Assembly (NCBI RefSeq): GCF_000424065.1
Contig: NZ_AUJE01000006.1
Location: 62,001-126,000 of the forward strand
DNA from: Selenomonas ruminantium subsp. ruminantium ATCC 12561
GTDB lineage: Bacteria > Bacillota > Negativicutes > Selenomonadales > Selenomonadaceae
DNA length: 64,000 bases
Direction of reading: 5' to 3'
Both the position numbers and the translations under genes were made by a program. Under the pieces are notes generated by a model that saw only the letters and a list, made by a program, of their open reading frames with translations, ran no database searches and was not told the DNA's origin. Shown here one piece after another: positions 17,502-26,064 of the stretch (position 1 is its first letter; every line of letters starts with the position of its first letter).

Positions 17502-18530
17502 ATGAAAATTGTTGTAACAGGCGGTGCCGGTTTTATCGGTGGAAACTTTGTTTATTATATGCTGAAAAAACGTCCGGAAGATACGATTATCTGCCTGGAT
17601 AAGTTGACCTATGCGGGTAATATGGAAACCATGGCTGAGGCTATGAAAAATGATCGGTTTATGTTTGTACGCGCAGATATCGCTGACCGCAAAGCGGTAT
17701 ATGAGCTGTTTGAAACGGAAAAGCCGGATGTTATCGTTAACTTTGCGGCGGAATCGCATGTAGACCGTTCGATTGAAAATCCGGAGATTTTCCTGCAGAC
17801 CAATGTTATTGGCACGAGTGTACTGCTCGATGCCTGCCGCAAGTATGGGATTAAGCGGTATCATCAGGTTTCTACGGATGAAGTCTATGGTGATTTGCCG
17901 CTCGATAGACCGGATTTGTTCTTTACGGAGACAACGAATCTGCATACGTCCAGCCCGTATTCGGCATCCAAGGCTTCGGCGGATTTGTTGGTGATGGCTT
18001 ATCACCGTACCTACAAGGTGCCGGTAACGATTTCCCGCTGCTCGAATAACTACGGCCCCTTCCATTTCCCGGAGAAGCTGATTCCTCTGATGATTATCAA
18101 TGCGTTGGCGGATAAGAAGCTGCCGGTATATGGTGACGGCCTCAATGTTCGTGATTGGCTCTATGTGGAAGACCACTGTGCGGCCATCAATCTTATTTTA
18201 GAGAAGGGCAAAGTCGGTGAGGTTTATAACATTGGCGGCCATAATGAACGGGCTAATATCGATGTGGTCAAGACAATCCTCAAACAGCTGGGCAAGGGTG
18301 AAGATTTGATTGAATACGTTGGTGACCGCAAAGGCCATGACCGCCGTTACGCCATTGATCCGACTAAGATTCACAATGAACTGGGCTGGCTGCCGGAAAC
18401 GAAATTCGAAGATGGCATAAAGGCTACGGTACAGTGGTATTTGGATAATCGCCAGTGGTGGGAGAACATCATCAGTGGTGATTACCAGGATTATTATGAA
18501 CGTATGTATGGAATGGATTCCGAAAAATAA
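17502..18530 (+). CDS. rmlB: dTDP-glucose 4,6-dehydratase
   Basis: RmlB converts dTDP-glucose to dTDP-4-keto-6-deoxyglucose with tightly bound NAD. Motifs: GGAGFIGGNFV, NFAAESHVDRSI, STDEVYGDLP, YSASKASADLLV and SNNYGPFHFPEKLIPL. From ATG 17502 it has 342 residues. The run rmlA-rmlC-rmlB has no rmlD after it, and the next 460 bases are regulatory for the corrinoid block. The product might leave the pathway at the keto-sugar or use an RmlD encoded elsewhere. Confidence 0.95.
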   Translation: MKIVVTGGAGFIGGNFVYYMLKKRPEDTIICLDKLTYAGNMETMAEAMKNDRFMFVRADIADRKAVYELFETEKPDVIVNFAAESHVDRSIENPEIFLQTNVIGTSVLLDACRKYGIKRYHQVSTDEVYGDLPLDRPDLFFTETTNLHTSSPYSASKASADLLVMAYHRTYKVPVTISRCSNNYGPFHFPEKLIPLMIINALADKKLPVYGDGLNVRDWLYVEDHCAAINLILEKGKVGEVYNIGGHNERANIDVVKTILKQLGKGEDLIEYVGDRKGHDRRYAIDPTKIHNELGWLPETKFEDGIKATVQWYLDNRQWWENIISGDYQDYYERMYGMDSEK

Positions 18531-18649
18531 AGGTAAACGGAACACCACCTGAGGTATCCCATATACGAAAAGAACCTAGGATGATAATATTTTCTTATGG
18601 TAAAATTAGTATATATATGATAAAATGTTAGTCGTAAGTTGATTTATTC

Positions 18650-18840
18650 ACATATTTTTAACTGCATAAGAGGGAACAGGTGCAAGCCGGCGCACATCCG
18701 GCTGCTGAAAAGAGAAGCTGGTTAAAGGCCAGCACGGTCCCGCCACTGTAAGGGGAGCGAACCTGCATAGTTAAGTCACTGGAAGTTATGCTTTTGGGAA
18801 GGCGCAGGCAAGCGATGAACCGAGTCAGGAGAACTGCCTG
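18650..18840 (+). promoter_or_regulatory. Cobalamin riboswitch
   Basis: The leader between rmlB and cbiK contains the conserved adenosylcobalamin-riboswitch elements in order: GGGAACAGGTG near 18671, CGGTCCCGCCACTGTAAGGG at 18736-18755, a second half-box GTCACTGG near 18775, GGGAAGGCGCAGGC near 18796, and the closing AGTCAGGAGAACTGCC near 18823. It should repress the corrinoid genes when cobalamin is bound. The 464-base gap 18531-18994 is otherwise taken up by AT-rich upstream sequence and the expression platform. Confidence 0.95.
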
Positions 18841-18919
18841 TTTGACAATCACCGTAGCAGCTGTTGGGAGGCTGCTGAACCTGCGAGCGATGGGAAGGGG
18901 ATTTCGTCTGTTGAGATGG

Positions 18920-18958
18920 AAGCATCTTTCTGCGCTTTTTTGCAGAGAGGTGCTTTTT
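18920..18958 (+). terminator. Riboswitch-controlled terminator upstream of cbiK
   Basis: AAGCATCTTTCTGC (18920-18933) pairs with GCAGAGAGGTGCTT (18942-18955), including wobble pairs, followed by a T run to 18958. It sits between the aptamer and the cbiK RBS, so transcription attenuation is the likely output. Confidence 0.8.
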
Positions 18959-18994
18959 CTTATGCAGGGGAGTATTTAGGGAGGTTTTTTATTT

Positions 18995-19987
18995 ATGAAA
19001 AACTGGCAGAAAATGTTAGCAGCAGCTATTGCCTGCGGGGCAGCGTTCTCCGCAAGCTATGTACCGGCAGAAGCAGCTTATCAGCTCAATGAGGAAGTCA
19101 AGGCTCCGACCAAGGCACTCAAGCAGGCTTCGGAAATCGGTGTGCTGAAGAATGAAAACCCGGCTATGGCTAACCTGGCCAACAAGGATGCCATTGTGGT
19201 GATGACCTTTGGTACGACGTTCAAGGATACCCGCGCTAAGACCATTGATGCTACGGTAAAGGCAATTCAGGCTAAGCATCCGAATACCAAGGTGGTAACG
19301 GCTTATACTTCCCATATCATCATTGATCGTGTAAAGAAGAACGAAGGCATCAGCTACCCGACGCCGGAAGAAGCTTTGGAACAGCTGAAAAAAGAAGGCT
19401 ACACCCGCGTAGCTTTGGCAACGCTGGATGTAATTCCGGGCATGGAATACAATTATGACCTGGGTGTATACCACAATTACAAAGACCAGTTCAAGAAGAT
19501 GACGCTGGGCACTTCCCTGATGTACTGGCAAGGGCAGGAAGAACAGGCTGACGATGTCGCAGAGACCATCAAGGCGCTGTCCACCCAGTTCCCCAAGCAG
19601 GGCAAGGAAGATGCTATCCTGATTATGGCTCATGGCACGCCGCAGGTTTCCAACGCTTACTATTCTGTAATTCAGGCTAAACTCGACGAAGCTGGTTACA
19701 AGAATGTTTACGTTTACACGGTAGAAGGCTGGCCGAACCTTGAAACGGTTATGCCGAAGCTCCAGAAGAACGGTATCAAGCATGTTACGCTCATGCCGAT
19801 GATGATGGTTGCCGGTGACCATGCCAACAACGATATGGCTGGTGCTGAGGAAGATTCCCATAAATCCATTCTGGAAAAGGCTGGCTACAAGGTTGATGCC
19901 TACATTCATGGTATTGGCGAAAACAAGGCCATCCGTGACCTCTATGTAAAACGGGCTGAAGATGCCTGGAACGCTCTCGAAAAATAA
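18995..19987 (+). CDS. cbiK: Sirohydrochlorin cobaltochelatase with signal peptide
   Basis: CbiK inserts cobalt into sirohydrochlorin in the anaerobic cobalamin route. The 330-residue protein has VVMTFGTTFKDTR, LIMAHGTPQ with one metal-site His, and MMVAGDHANNDMAG with the second. Unlike the cytoplasmic Salmonella enzyme, it begins with a clear signal peptide (a lysine-containing start, a hydrophobic stretch, then a site near AEA/AY at residue 28), so it should be exported, as with the periplasmic CbiK of Desulfovibrio. GGGAGG precedes the ATG. It is directly downstream of the riboswitch. Confidence 0.92.
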   Translation: MKNWQKMLAAAIACGAAFSASYVPAEAAYQLNEEVKAPTKALKQASEIGVLKNENPAMANLANKDAIVVMTFGTTFKDTRAKTIDATVKAIQAKHPNTKVVTAYTSHIIIDRVKKNEGISYPTPEEALEQLKKEGYTRVALATLDVIPGMEYNYDLGVYHNYKDQFKKMTLGTSLMYWQGQEEQADDVAETIKALSTQFPKQGKEDAILIMAHGTPQVSNAYYSVIQAKLDEAGYKNVYVYTVEGWPNLETVMPKLQKNGIKHVTLMPMMMVAGDHANNDMAGAEEDSHKSILEKAGYKVDAYIHGIGENKAIRDLYVKRAEDAWNALEK

Positions 19988-20031
19988 GATTTTACCATAT
20001 TCATCTATTTTTATCTATATTCATCGCTGTG

Positions 20032-20075
20032 TTAAGCCGTCTGCCCCGCCTGAACGTTTGGGGCGGGCGGCTTAA
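20032..20075 (+). terminator. Strong hairpin after cbiK
   Basis: TTAAGCCGTCTGCCCC (20032-20047) and GGGGCGGGCGGCTTAA (20060-20075) form a 16-bp stem with two wobble positions. There is no T run on the plus strand, so it may stabilise the cbiK mRNA 3' end or pause transcription more than terminate it. Confidence 0.5.
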
Positions 20076-20091
20076 ACATACTTAGGATTAT

Positions 20092-20120
20092 TTGACAGGT
20101 GCTAGTCAGCATAGTATGAT
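20092..20120 (+). promoter_or_regulatory. Sigma-70-type promoter upstream of cbiL
   Basis: TTGACA at 20092-20097 and TATGAT at 20115-20120 are separated by 17 bases. The promoter follows the post-cbiK hairpin, so cbiL and the transporter genes may be transcribed separately from the riboswitch-controlled cbiK. Confidence 0.65.
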
Positions 20121-20154
20121 AGGCTAAGTAACTATTATATGGAGGTTTTGATTC

Positions 20155-20856
20155 ATGAGTGGAATCTTTTATGGTATCGGCGTAGGCCCTGGCGACCCGG
20201 AACTTTTGACGGTAAAGGCAATCAAGGCCATTGAAAAGGTCGATGTGCTGATTGCGCCTAAGACGGAGAAGAAGGACGGCAGTGTGGCGCTGACGGTGGC
20301 CAAACCCTATCTCAAAAAAGATGTGGAAATCGTCTATCAGGTATTCCCTATGGTGAAGGGCTTTGCGGAAAACAGCACCGATGCCTGGGAATCCAACAAG
20401 CAGGAGATTTTGGAACTGCTGCGGGCAGGCAAAAACGTAGCTTTCCTGACCATCGGCGACCCCATGTTCTACAGTACCTATATCTATGTGTTCCGCCTGC
20501 TCGAAAATGAAGGCGTGGACATTCAGACCATTCCCGGCATTCCGGCTTTCGCCGCTATTGGCAGCCAGCTGGGCTATCCGATTGTGGAAGGGGACGATGT
20601 GCTCTCGATTATTCCGGCTACAGCCAGTCCGGAAAAGGTGGAAAAGGCCATGCAGGCAGCGGATAATGTGGTGCTCATGAAGGTCTACAAGAACTTCGAG
20701 GAAGTAGCCGATATGCTGGATAAGAATGAAATGGCTGAACAGGCGGTACTCGTAAGCCGTGCTGGACTCGATGATGAGAAAATCATCTACAATGTTCTGG
20801 CGCATAAGAAGGACAAGCTGAACTATCTCTCCACGATTTTGACGCGTAAAAAATAA
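20155..20856 (+). CDS. cbiL: Precorrin-2/cobalt-factor II C20-methyltransferase
   Basis: The 233-residue SAM-dependent methyltransferase shows the class III tetrapyrrole methylase pattern: GIGVGPGDPELLTVKA, LTIGDPMFYSTY and TIPGIPAFAAIGSQLG. CbiL/CobI methylates C20 of (cobalt-)precorrin-2, the step after cobalt insertion by CbiK in the anaerobic route, which fits its neighbour. The rest of the corrin pathway is not in this window. AT-rich upstream sequence and GGAGG precede ATG 20155. Confidence 0.92.
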   Translation: MSGIFYGIGVGPGDPELLTVKAIKAIEKVDVLIAPKTEKKDGSVALTVAKPYLKKDVEIVYQVFPMVKGFAENSTDAWESNKQEILELLRAGKNVAFLTIGDPMFYSTYIYVFRLLENEGVDIQTIPGIPAFAAIGSQLGYPIVEGDDVLSIIPATASPEKVEKAMQAADNVVLMKVYKNFEEVADMLDKNEMAEQAVLVSRAGLDDEKIIYNVLAHKKDKLNYLSTILTRKK

Positions 20857-20870
20857 TAGGGGATGATATT

Positions 20871-21818
20871 ATGAAGCGTCAGCTAAGTGTATTGCTGGCA
20901 GCTATGCTCGCAATGGTCATGCTGTTGGCTGGCTGCGGGCAGGAAAAGCCACAGGCGACTGATTCTGCGAACTTTGCTGTGGTGACGGATGATTTAGGCC
21001 GCACCGTGGAACTCAAGGCAAAGCCTGCCCGTATCGTGGTGACTTCTGCATCTTTTTTGGAACCTTTGGAAGCTGTGGGTGGTGCTGATTTAGTAGTGGG
21101 CCGTCCTGATTCTAAGACGAAGATGCCGGATTATGCCAAAGATATTGCCAGTGTGGGCAAGGTTTATCAGATTGATACGGAAAAGGTACTGGCCTGCCAG
21201 CCGGATTTGGTCATCATCAACAAGGGCATGAATGAAAAGCTTGTAGATGCCATGGAGAAGAGCGGCATTAAGACGCTGGTGCTGGATATGAAAAGCTATG
21301 AGGATGTAAAGAGGGAAGTCGTGACACTTGCTGAAGTAACCGGCAGCCCGGAAAAAGGCCAGCAGCTGGTTAAGGATATGGACGATAAAATTGCTGCAGT
21401 TAAGAACAGCATGCCGCAAGGCACGCGGCAGATTTCCATTATCCACAGTACTAGTCAGGGGCTGACGGTTCAGCTCGATGGCAGTATCGCAGGCTCCGTG
21501 GCTAAGATGCTGGGCTGGGAAAATGTTGCCAGTGGCAGCAAGCCTCTGGAGAAGAACCCTGATGCCGCACCTTACAGCATGGAAACGCTCGTAGCGCAGA
21601 ATCCGGAAATCATCTTTGTGACCAGTATGGGCAAGCTGGAAGCCATCAAGGCCAGCATGGAAGAAACCATGCAAGGCCCGGCCTGGCAGAGTATCCCTGC
21701 CGTGAAGAACAAGCAGGTTTATTATCTGCCGCAGGAACTATTCCTGCTCAGCCCCGGTATTCACTATCCTGAGGCAGTGGCCACAATGGCTAAATGTGTT
21801 TATCCGGACGTGAAGTAA
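20871..21818 (+). CDS. Corrinoid/metal-chelate ABC transporter, substrate-binding lipoprotein
   Basis: The 315-residue protein has a lipoprotein signal with lipobox LLAGCGQ (Cys near residue 22) and a class III (BtuF/FepB-like) binding fold: DDLGRTVELKAKPARIVV, GRPDSKTKMPDY, and a C-terminal SPGIHYPEAVATMAK. Position after cbiK and cbiL, with FecCD-type permease and ATPase genes downstream, points to cobalamin or cobinamide import. An iron-siderophore substrate is possible from sequence alone. Confidence 0.85.
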   Translation: MKRQLSVLLAAMLAMVMLLAGCGQEKPQATDSANFAVVTDDLGRTVELKAKPARIVVTSASFLEPLEAVGGADLVVGRPDSKTKMPDYAKDIASVGKVYQIDTEKVLACQPDLVIINKGMNEKLVDAMEKSGIKTLVLDMKSYEDVKREVVTLAEVTGSPEKGQQLVKDMDDKIAAVKNSMPQGTRQISIIHSTSQGLTVQLDGSIAGSVAKMLGWENVASGSKPLEKNPDAAPYSMETLVAQNPEIIFVTSMGKLEAIKASMEETMQGPAWQSIPAVKNKQVYYLPQELFLLSPGIHYPEAVATMAKCVYPDVK

Positions 21819-21829
21819 AGGACAAAATA

Positions 21830-22828
21830 ATGGAACATGCAGATTTTTCTGCAGGCAGGAAACGGCGGACGCTGATGCTCATAGCGTTGGCCGCTTTTGC
21901 CTGTTTAGGGTTACTGATCAGTGTTGGGAAAGGGTCTGTGGATATTCCACTGGCGGAGATAACCGGTTTTCTGCTCGGGGCAGGCAATAGCCCGCATGGG
22001 CAGATTATCTATAATATCCGTCTGCCCCGCAGTATTGTGGCAGCATTGGTGGGGATAAATCTTGCTCTTTCCGGAGTGATTTTGCAGGCGGTGATGAAAA
22101 ATCCGCTGGCAGACCCGCATATTATCGGTATATCTTCCGGGGCCGGGCTGCTGGGGATTCTCGTTATGCTGGCTTTCCCAGGTTTTGGTTATCTGGTGAC
22201 GCCGGCTGCCTTTGTCGGCGCTATGGGTGCGGCCCTGCTTATTTACATATTGGCCTGGAAAAATGGGATTCGCCCTATTCGAATAATTTTGGCTGGTGTG
22301 GCCGTGTCGGCGTTTTTGAGTGCGGGAATTTCAGCACTGTTAATTTTCTATAGTGACCGTGTACATAGTGCTTTGATGTGGATGGTGGGCGGCCTGTCGG
22401 CCCGCAGCTGGCCACAGGTGGAAATGCTCTGGCCTTATACGTTACTCTGTACTGTGCTGGCACTGTTTGCTGCGCGGCATTTGAATATTCTGCAGCTGGG
22501 TGATGAACTGGCCAAGGGATTAGGCTTGCGGGTGGGATTGACGAGAATCCTGCTGTCGGCACTTGCGGCCTTACTTGCTGCCAGCGCGGTGTCCGTGGTG
22601 GGGCTGCTGGGCTTTGTGGGGCTTATCGTACCGCATACGGCACGGCTTCTGGTCGGCTCGGATTATCGTGTGCTGCTGCCTGCGACGCTTTTGCTCGGGG
22701 CAGGCACCGTGACATTCTGTGATACCATTGCCCGTACCATCGTAGCGCCTGTGGAACTGCCGGTGGGGATTATCATGGCAGTGATGGGAGCGCCCTTTTT
22801 CCTGTATCTCTTAAGGAGGGAGTTATGA
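21830..22828 (+). CDS. FecCD-family ABC permease (BtuC-like)
   Basis: The 332-residue permease has about ten helices and the family motifs RLPRSIVAALVGINLALSG, QAVMKNPLADPHIIGISSGAG and VGLLGFVGLIVPHTARLL (the ATPase-coupling region). ATG 21830 has AAAGGA 7 bases upstream; an earlier in-frame ATG at 21794 overlaps the binding-protein gene and is less likely. The stop overlaps the ATPase start (ATGATG), so translation is probably coupled. Confidence 0.9.
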   Translation: MEHADFSAGRKRRTLMLIALAAFACLGLLISVGKGSVDIPLAEITGFLLGAGNSPHGQIIYNIRLPRSIVAALVGINLALSGVILQAVMKNPLADPHIIGISSGAGLLGILVMLAFPGFGYLVTPAAFVGAMGAALLIYILAWKNGIRPIRIILAGVAVSAFLSAGISALLIFYSDRVHSALMWMVGGLSARSWPQVEMLWPYTLLCTVLALFAARHLNILQLGDELAKGLGLRVGLTRILLSALAALLAASAVSVVGLLGFVGLIVPHTARLLVGSDYRVLLPATLLLGAGTVTFCDTIARTIVAPVELPVGIIMAVMGAPFFLYLLRREL

Positions 22829-23607
22829 TGGAACTGGAAGTGCGTGCGCTGAAGGTTGCTATCGATGGCAAGGAAATTCTCCATGGCATATCAGCAGCAT
22901 TTTCTGCTGGTCGTCGTACAGCCATCATCGGCCCGAATGGGGCAGGTAAGTCCACCCTGCTCAAGGCTTTGGCGGCAATCAATACCGATTATGAGGGTGA
23001 AGTTTTGCTGGCTGGTCAGGAAATCCGGACAATGGGTCGCAAGGAGATCGCCAAAAAAATCGGCATTCTGCCGCAAGGCGCTGCAGCTCCGCCGGATACT
23101 ACAGTGCATCAGTTGGTAGACTATGGCAGATTTCCTTATCGCGGCTTATTTTCCCGTGATGCGAAGGCAGACCGGGAAGTGGTGGAATGGGCCATGACGG
23201 CTACCCATGTGGAGCAGCTAGCTAATCGACAGGTACAGACCTTATCCGGAGGGGAGCGGCAAAGGGTATTCCTCGCTATGGTGCTTGCCCAGCAACCGGA
23301 GATACTCTTGCTCGATGAACCGACTACTTATCTGGACATTGCCCATCAATTAGAGGTGATGGAGATTGTGGAGCGGCTGAATCGCGATTACCATATGACC
23401 ATCATCATGGTGTTGCACGATATCAATCATGCCCTGCAATATGCCGATGAAATCATCATTGTAAAAGATGGTGCGCTAAAAGCACAGGGCTTGCCGGCTG
23501 AAGTAATGACGGTGGACAGCCTGGCTGCAACCTTCGGGGTAAAGGCCGATATTTTTGTCAACAGTCAGGGGAAAAAGGTGCTGTCACCAATAGAATTAGT
23601 CAAATAA
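22825..23607 (+). CDS. ABC transporter ATPase (BtuD/FecE-like)
   Basis: The 260-residue ATPase has Walker A GPNGAGKST near residue 38, the Q-loop GILPQGA, signature LSGGERQRV, Walker B ILLLDEPTTYLD and switch VLHDINHA. It energises the FecCD-type permease and completes a BtuFCD-like importer. The start may be ATG 22825 or the adjacent ATG 22828; the preceding AAGGAGGG suits either. Transcription ends in the hairpin that begins at its stop codon. Confidence 0.92.
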   Translation: MMELEVRALKVAIDGKEILHGISAAFSAGRRTAIIGPNGAGKSTLLKALAAINTDYEGEVLLAGQEIRTMGRKEIAKKIGILPQGAAAPPDTTVHQLVDYGRFPYRGLFSRDAKADREVVEWAMTATHVEQLANRQVQTLSGGERQRVFLAMVLAQQPEILLLDEPTTYLDIAHQLEVMEIVERLNRDYHMTIIMVLHDINHALQYADEIIIVKDGALKAQGLPAEVMTVDSLAATFGVKADIFVNSQGKKVLSPIELVK

Positions 23608-23656
23608 AACAGCAGGCGGCTGGCTGGTCATTCGACCGGTCAGCCGCCTGCTGTTT
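23607..23656. terminator. Bidirectional terminator shared by the ABC ATPase and thioredoxin genes
   Basis: A 23-base arm (23607-23629) pairs with 23634-23656 at 21 positions around an ATTC loop; A-rich and T-rich ends lie on both sides. The arms overlap the stop codons of both convergent genes, so one compact hairpin ends both transcripts. Confidence 0.9.
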
Positions 23657-23960
23657 AAATCATTTTTTCTACCTGCTCCTTGGGGATAAGGCCGATGGAT
23701 TCACTGACTTTTTCGCCATTTTTGAATACCAGTAATGTTGGTATGCTCATGATGCCGAATTGGGCAGAGAGTTCCTGCTGTTCGTCTACATTGATCTTGC
23801 CGACTTTGATGTTGGGATTTTCATTTGCTACTTCATCGACAATCGGGGAGAGCATCCGGCAGGGGCCGCACCAGTCTGCCCAAAAGTCGACGAGTACAGT
23901 GCCTTTATAATCCAGCACTTCGGATTTGAAATTATCTTTGGTAATGATTGTTGTTGCCAT
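23655..23960 (-). CDS. trxA: Thioredoxin
   Basis: The 101-residue protein is a classical thioredoxin: VLVDFWADWCGPCRMLSP contains the WCGPC redox site near residues 30-34, and the cis-proline motif IMSIPTLLVFKNGE follows. It reduces protein disulfides in the cytoplasm using thioredoxin reductase. No reductase gene is adjacent. The minus-strand start has AGGAGG about 10 bases upstream. It converges on the ABC ATPase gene and shares its terminator. Confidence 0.95.
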   Translation of the reverse strand: MATTIITKDNFKSEVLDYKGTVLVDFWADWCGPCRMLSPIVDEVANENPNIKVGKINVDEQQELSAQFGIMSIPTLLVFKNGEKVSESIGLIPKEQVEKMI

Positions 23961-24060
23961 TTTTATATTCCTCCTGCGTGAACGGTTTTCTTATTGCCTT
24001 TATTATAGCAGGGGAGGGGTAGCTTTTATGTGACTCGCTCACAGTGGATTTTTGGGCAGC

Positions 24061-24090
24061 AAAAAAGCCAGCAACCGAAGTTACTGGCTT
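24061..24090 (-). terminator. Terminator after tRNA-Pro
   Basis: On the minus strand AAGCCAGTAAC pairs with GTTGCTGGCTT around a TTCG loop and is followed by TTTTT. It lies 10 bases beyond the tRNA 3' end. Confidence 0.8.
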
Positions 24091-24100
24091 GACCTTTCAA

Positions 24101-24177
<77 letters not shown>

Positions 24178-24269
24178 CAATCACAAGAAATATTATACGC
24201 ATTTAACCTGTGATTGTCAACACTTTTTTTTAAGATTTTTGAAAAAGAAGCGAAAAAGTTATTGAAAGG

Positions 24270-25454
24270 TTATTTGCGATGGTTTTTGAGGAAGTTTTCA
24301 ATGCGGTTGAGGGCTTCCGAAATCTTGTCGATGGCCGTTGCATAGGAACAGCGTACATGTCCTTCACCGCAGGCACCAAAGGCGCTGCCGGGGACGAGGG
24401 CTACATGCTCGGTGGTGAGCAGTTTTTCGGCGAACTCGTCGGAGGTGTAGCCTGTGGATTTGATGGAGGGGAAGATGTAGAAAGCGCCTTTCGGCTCAAA
24501 GCATTCTAGCCCCATCTTGGTCAGACCGTCATAAATCAGACGGCGGCGGCGGTCATATTCGGCCACCATTTTCTTCATGTACTTTTCGCCATGGCGCAGG
24601 GCTTCTACGGCTGCAACCTGAGCCGTGATGGGCGCACAGAGCATAGTGTACTGATGGATCTTGGTCATGGCGGCAATCACTGTGGGATTGCCCAGGGCAT
24701 AGCCGATGCGCCAGCCGGTCATGGCATAGGCTTTGGAAAAGCCGTTTAGGAGAATAGTGCGGTCCTTCATGCGGGGCAGGGAGGAGAAGCACACATGTTC
24801 TTCATCACCATAGGTCAAATCGCCATAGATTTCATCGGAAATCACGATGAGGTCGTGTTTTTCAGCAAAATCGGCAATGGCTTCCAAATCCTTGCGGGTC
24901 ATAATGGCACCGGTGGGGTTGTTGGGATAGCCAATCAGCAGGGCTTTGGTTTTGCCGGTGACATGTTCTTCAAGCTCTGCCGGGGTGATGCGGAATTCGT
25001 TCTCGATTTTTGCCGGTACTGCCACGGGCACGCCGCCTGCCAAAATCGTGCAGGCCTGATAGGATACGTAGCAGGGTTCGGGAATCAGTACTTCATCACC
25101 GGGAGCGAGAATAGCGCGCATAGCGATATCTAATGCTTCACTGACACCGACAGTGACCAGGACTTCGGTGTTTGGTTCATAATCTACAGCATAACGGCGC
25201 TGGAAGAGGTTTACGATTTCCTGACGCAGCTCCGGCATACCACGGTTGGCGGTATAGGATGTGTAGCCCTGCTCCAGTCCATATACGCAGCTTTCGCGGA
25301 TGGACCAGGGAGTGACGAAGTCCGGCTCGCCGACGCCGAGGGAGATAACATCGTCCATCTGGGCGGCAATGTCGAAGAATTTGCGGATGCCGGACGGGGC
25401 AATGGCGTTGACGCCGGGGGAGAGTCGTTTATCCCAGTTCATCGTATCGGCCAT
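24270..25454 (-). CDS. PLP-dependent class I aminotransferase (aspartate/aromatic type)
   Basis: This 394-residue fold-type I aminotransferase has SLGVGEPDF near the N-terminus, GYPNNPTGAIM, VISDEIYGDLTYG and the PLP-lysine motif LNGFSKAYAMTGWRIGYA near residue 237. It probably transaminates an amino acid with 2-oxoglutarate; the exact substrate is unclear (aspartate, aromatic or acetyl-diaminopimelate-type relatives share these motifs). Its ATG overlaps the stop of the Lrp-type regulator gene (TGATG), so the two form a coupled unit in which the regulator probably senses a related amino acid. Confidence 0.88.
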   Translation of the reverse strand: MADTMNWDKRLSPGVNAIAPSGIRKFFDIAAQMDDVISLGVGEPDFVTPWSIRESCVYGLEQGYTSYTANRGMPELRQEIVNLFQRRYAVDYEPNTEVLVTVGVSEALDIAMRAILAPGDEVLIPEPCYVSYQACTILAGGVPVAVPAKIENEFRITPAELEEHVTGKTKALLIGYPNNPTGAIMTRKDLEAIADFAEKHDLIVISDEIYGDLTYGDEEHVCFSSLPRMKDRTILLNGFSKAYAMTGWRIGYALGNPTVIAAMTKIHQYTMLCAPITAQVAAVEALRHGEKYMKKMVAEYDRRRRLIYDGLTKMGLECFEPKGAFYIFPSIKSTGYTSDEFAEKLLTTEHVALVPGSAFGACGEGHVRCSYATAIDKISEALNRIENFLKNHRK

Positions 25455-25933
25455 CAGGGGGACACCACCAATCTGCGGTCACGTTCTTCATCGTTGATGA
25501 TGACGCCGTCTTTTTTGTAAGGTTTCAGCATGAAGTGGCTGCGGGTGGCCGTAACGCCCTCGATGGTGGCTAGTCGCGTGGCAACGAAGTTGGCTACATC
25601 GTTGAGGGACTTTCCTTCAATAATAACCAGAAGGTCAAAGCTGCCGCTCATGAGGTAGACGGTGCGTACTTCATCGAAGCGGTAAATGCGCTCGGCAATG
25701 GCATCAAAGCCAACTTCCCGCTGGGGAGTCAGGTTGATTTCGATAATGGCCGTTACGGTTTCATCACCGAATTTTTCCCAGTTGATCAATGTATTATAGG
25801 AAAGAATTATCTTGTTCTTCTCTAAATCCTTGATGTTCTTTTCGACTTCATACTCACTGCGTTTGAGCATAGATGCCAGCTCGCCTACAGGACGGCGTGC
25901 ATCATGTTCCAGTAGTTCCAATAGTTCTCTCAT
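25454..25933 (-). CDS. Lrp/AsnC-family transcriptional regulator
   Basis: From ATG 25933 (AAAGGGG 8 bases upstream, preferred over ATG 25951) the protein has 159 residues. An N-terminal winged helix includes LLEHDARRPVGELASMLKRS. The C-terminal RAM ligand-binding domain spans about residues 68-140, with VYLMSGSFDLLVIIEGKSL. Members bind amino acids and oligomerise on DNA. It is the first gene of a two-gene unit with the aminotransferase, so its regulation of that gene, and itself, is likely. Confidence 0.88.
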   Translation of the reverse strand: MRELLELLEHDARRPVGELASMLKRSEYEVEKNIKDLEKNKIILSYNTLINWEKFGDETVTAIIEINLTPQREVGFDAIAERIYRFDEVRTVYLMSGSFDLLVIIEGKSLNDVANFVATRLATIEGVTATRSHFMLKPYKKDGVIINDEERDRRLVVSP

Positions 25934-26064
25934 GTATAAACCCCTTTCCATTGAATCATATGCAACAATTATATCATAATTCCTTGCATAATACAGCCGT
26001 TTTAGGTAAAATGTGTATGGAAGATATTTTTCTTTACAATGTATGATAGGGAGAGGGTTGCGTA

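Noticed and set aside
19016-19909. A 297-codon minus-strand frame opposite cbiK
   Set aside because: Antisense shadow of a gene with clear signal peptide, catalytic motifs and riboswitch leader.
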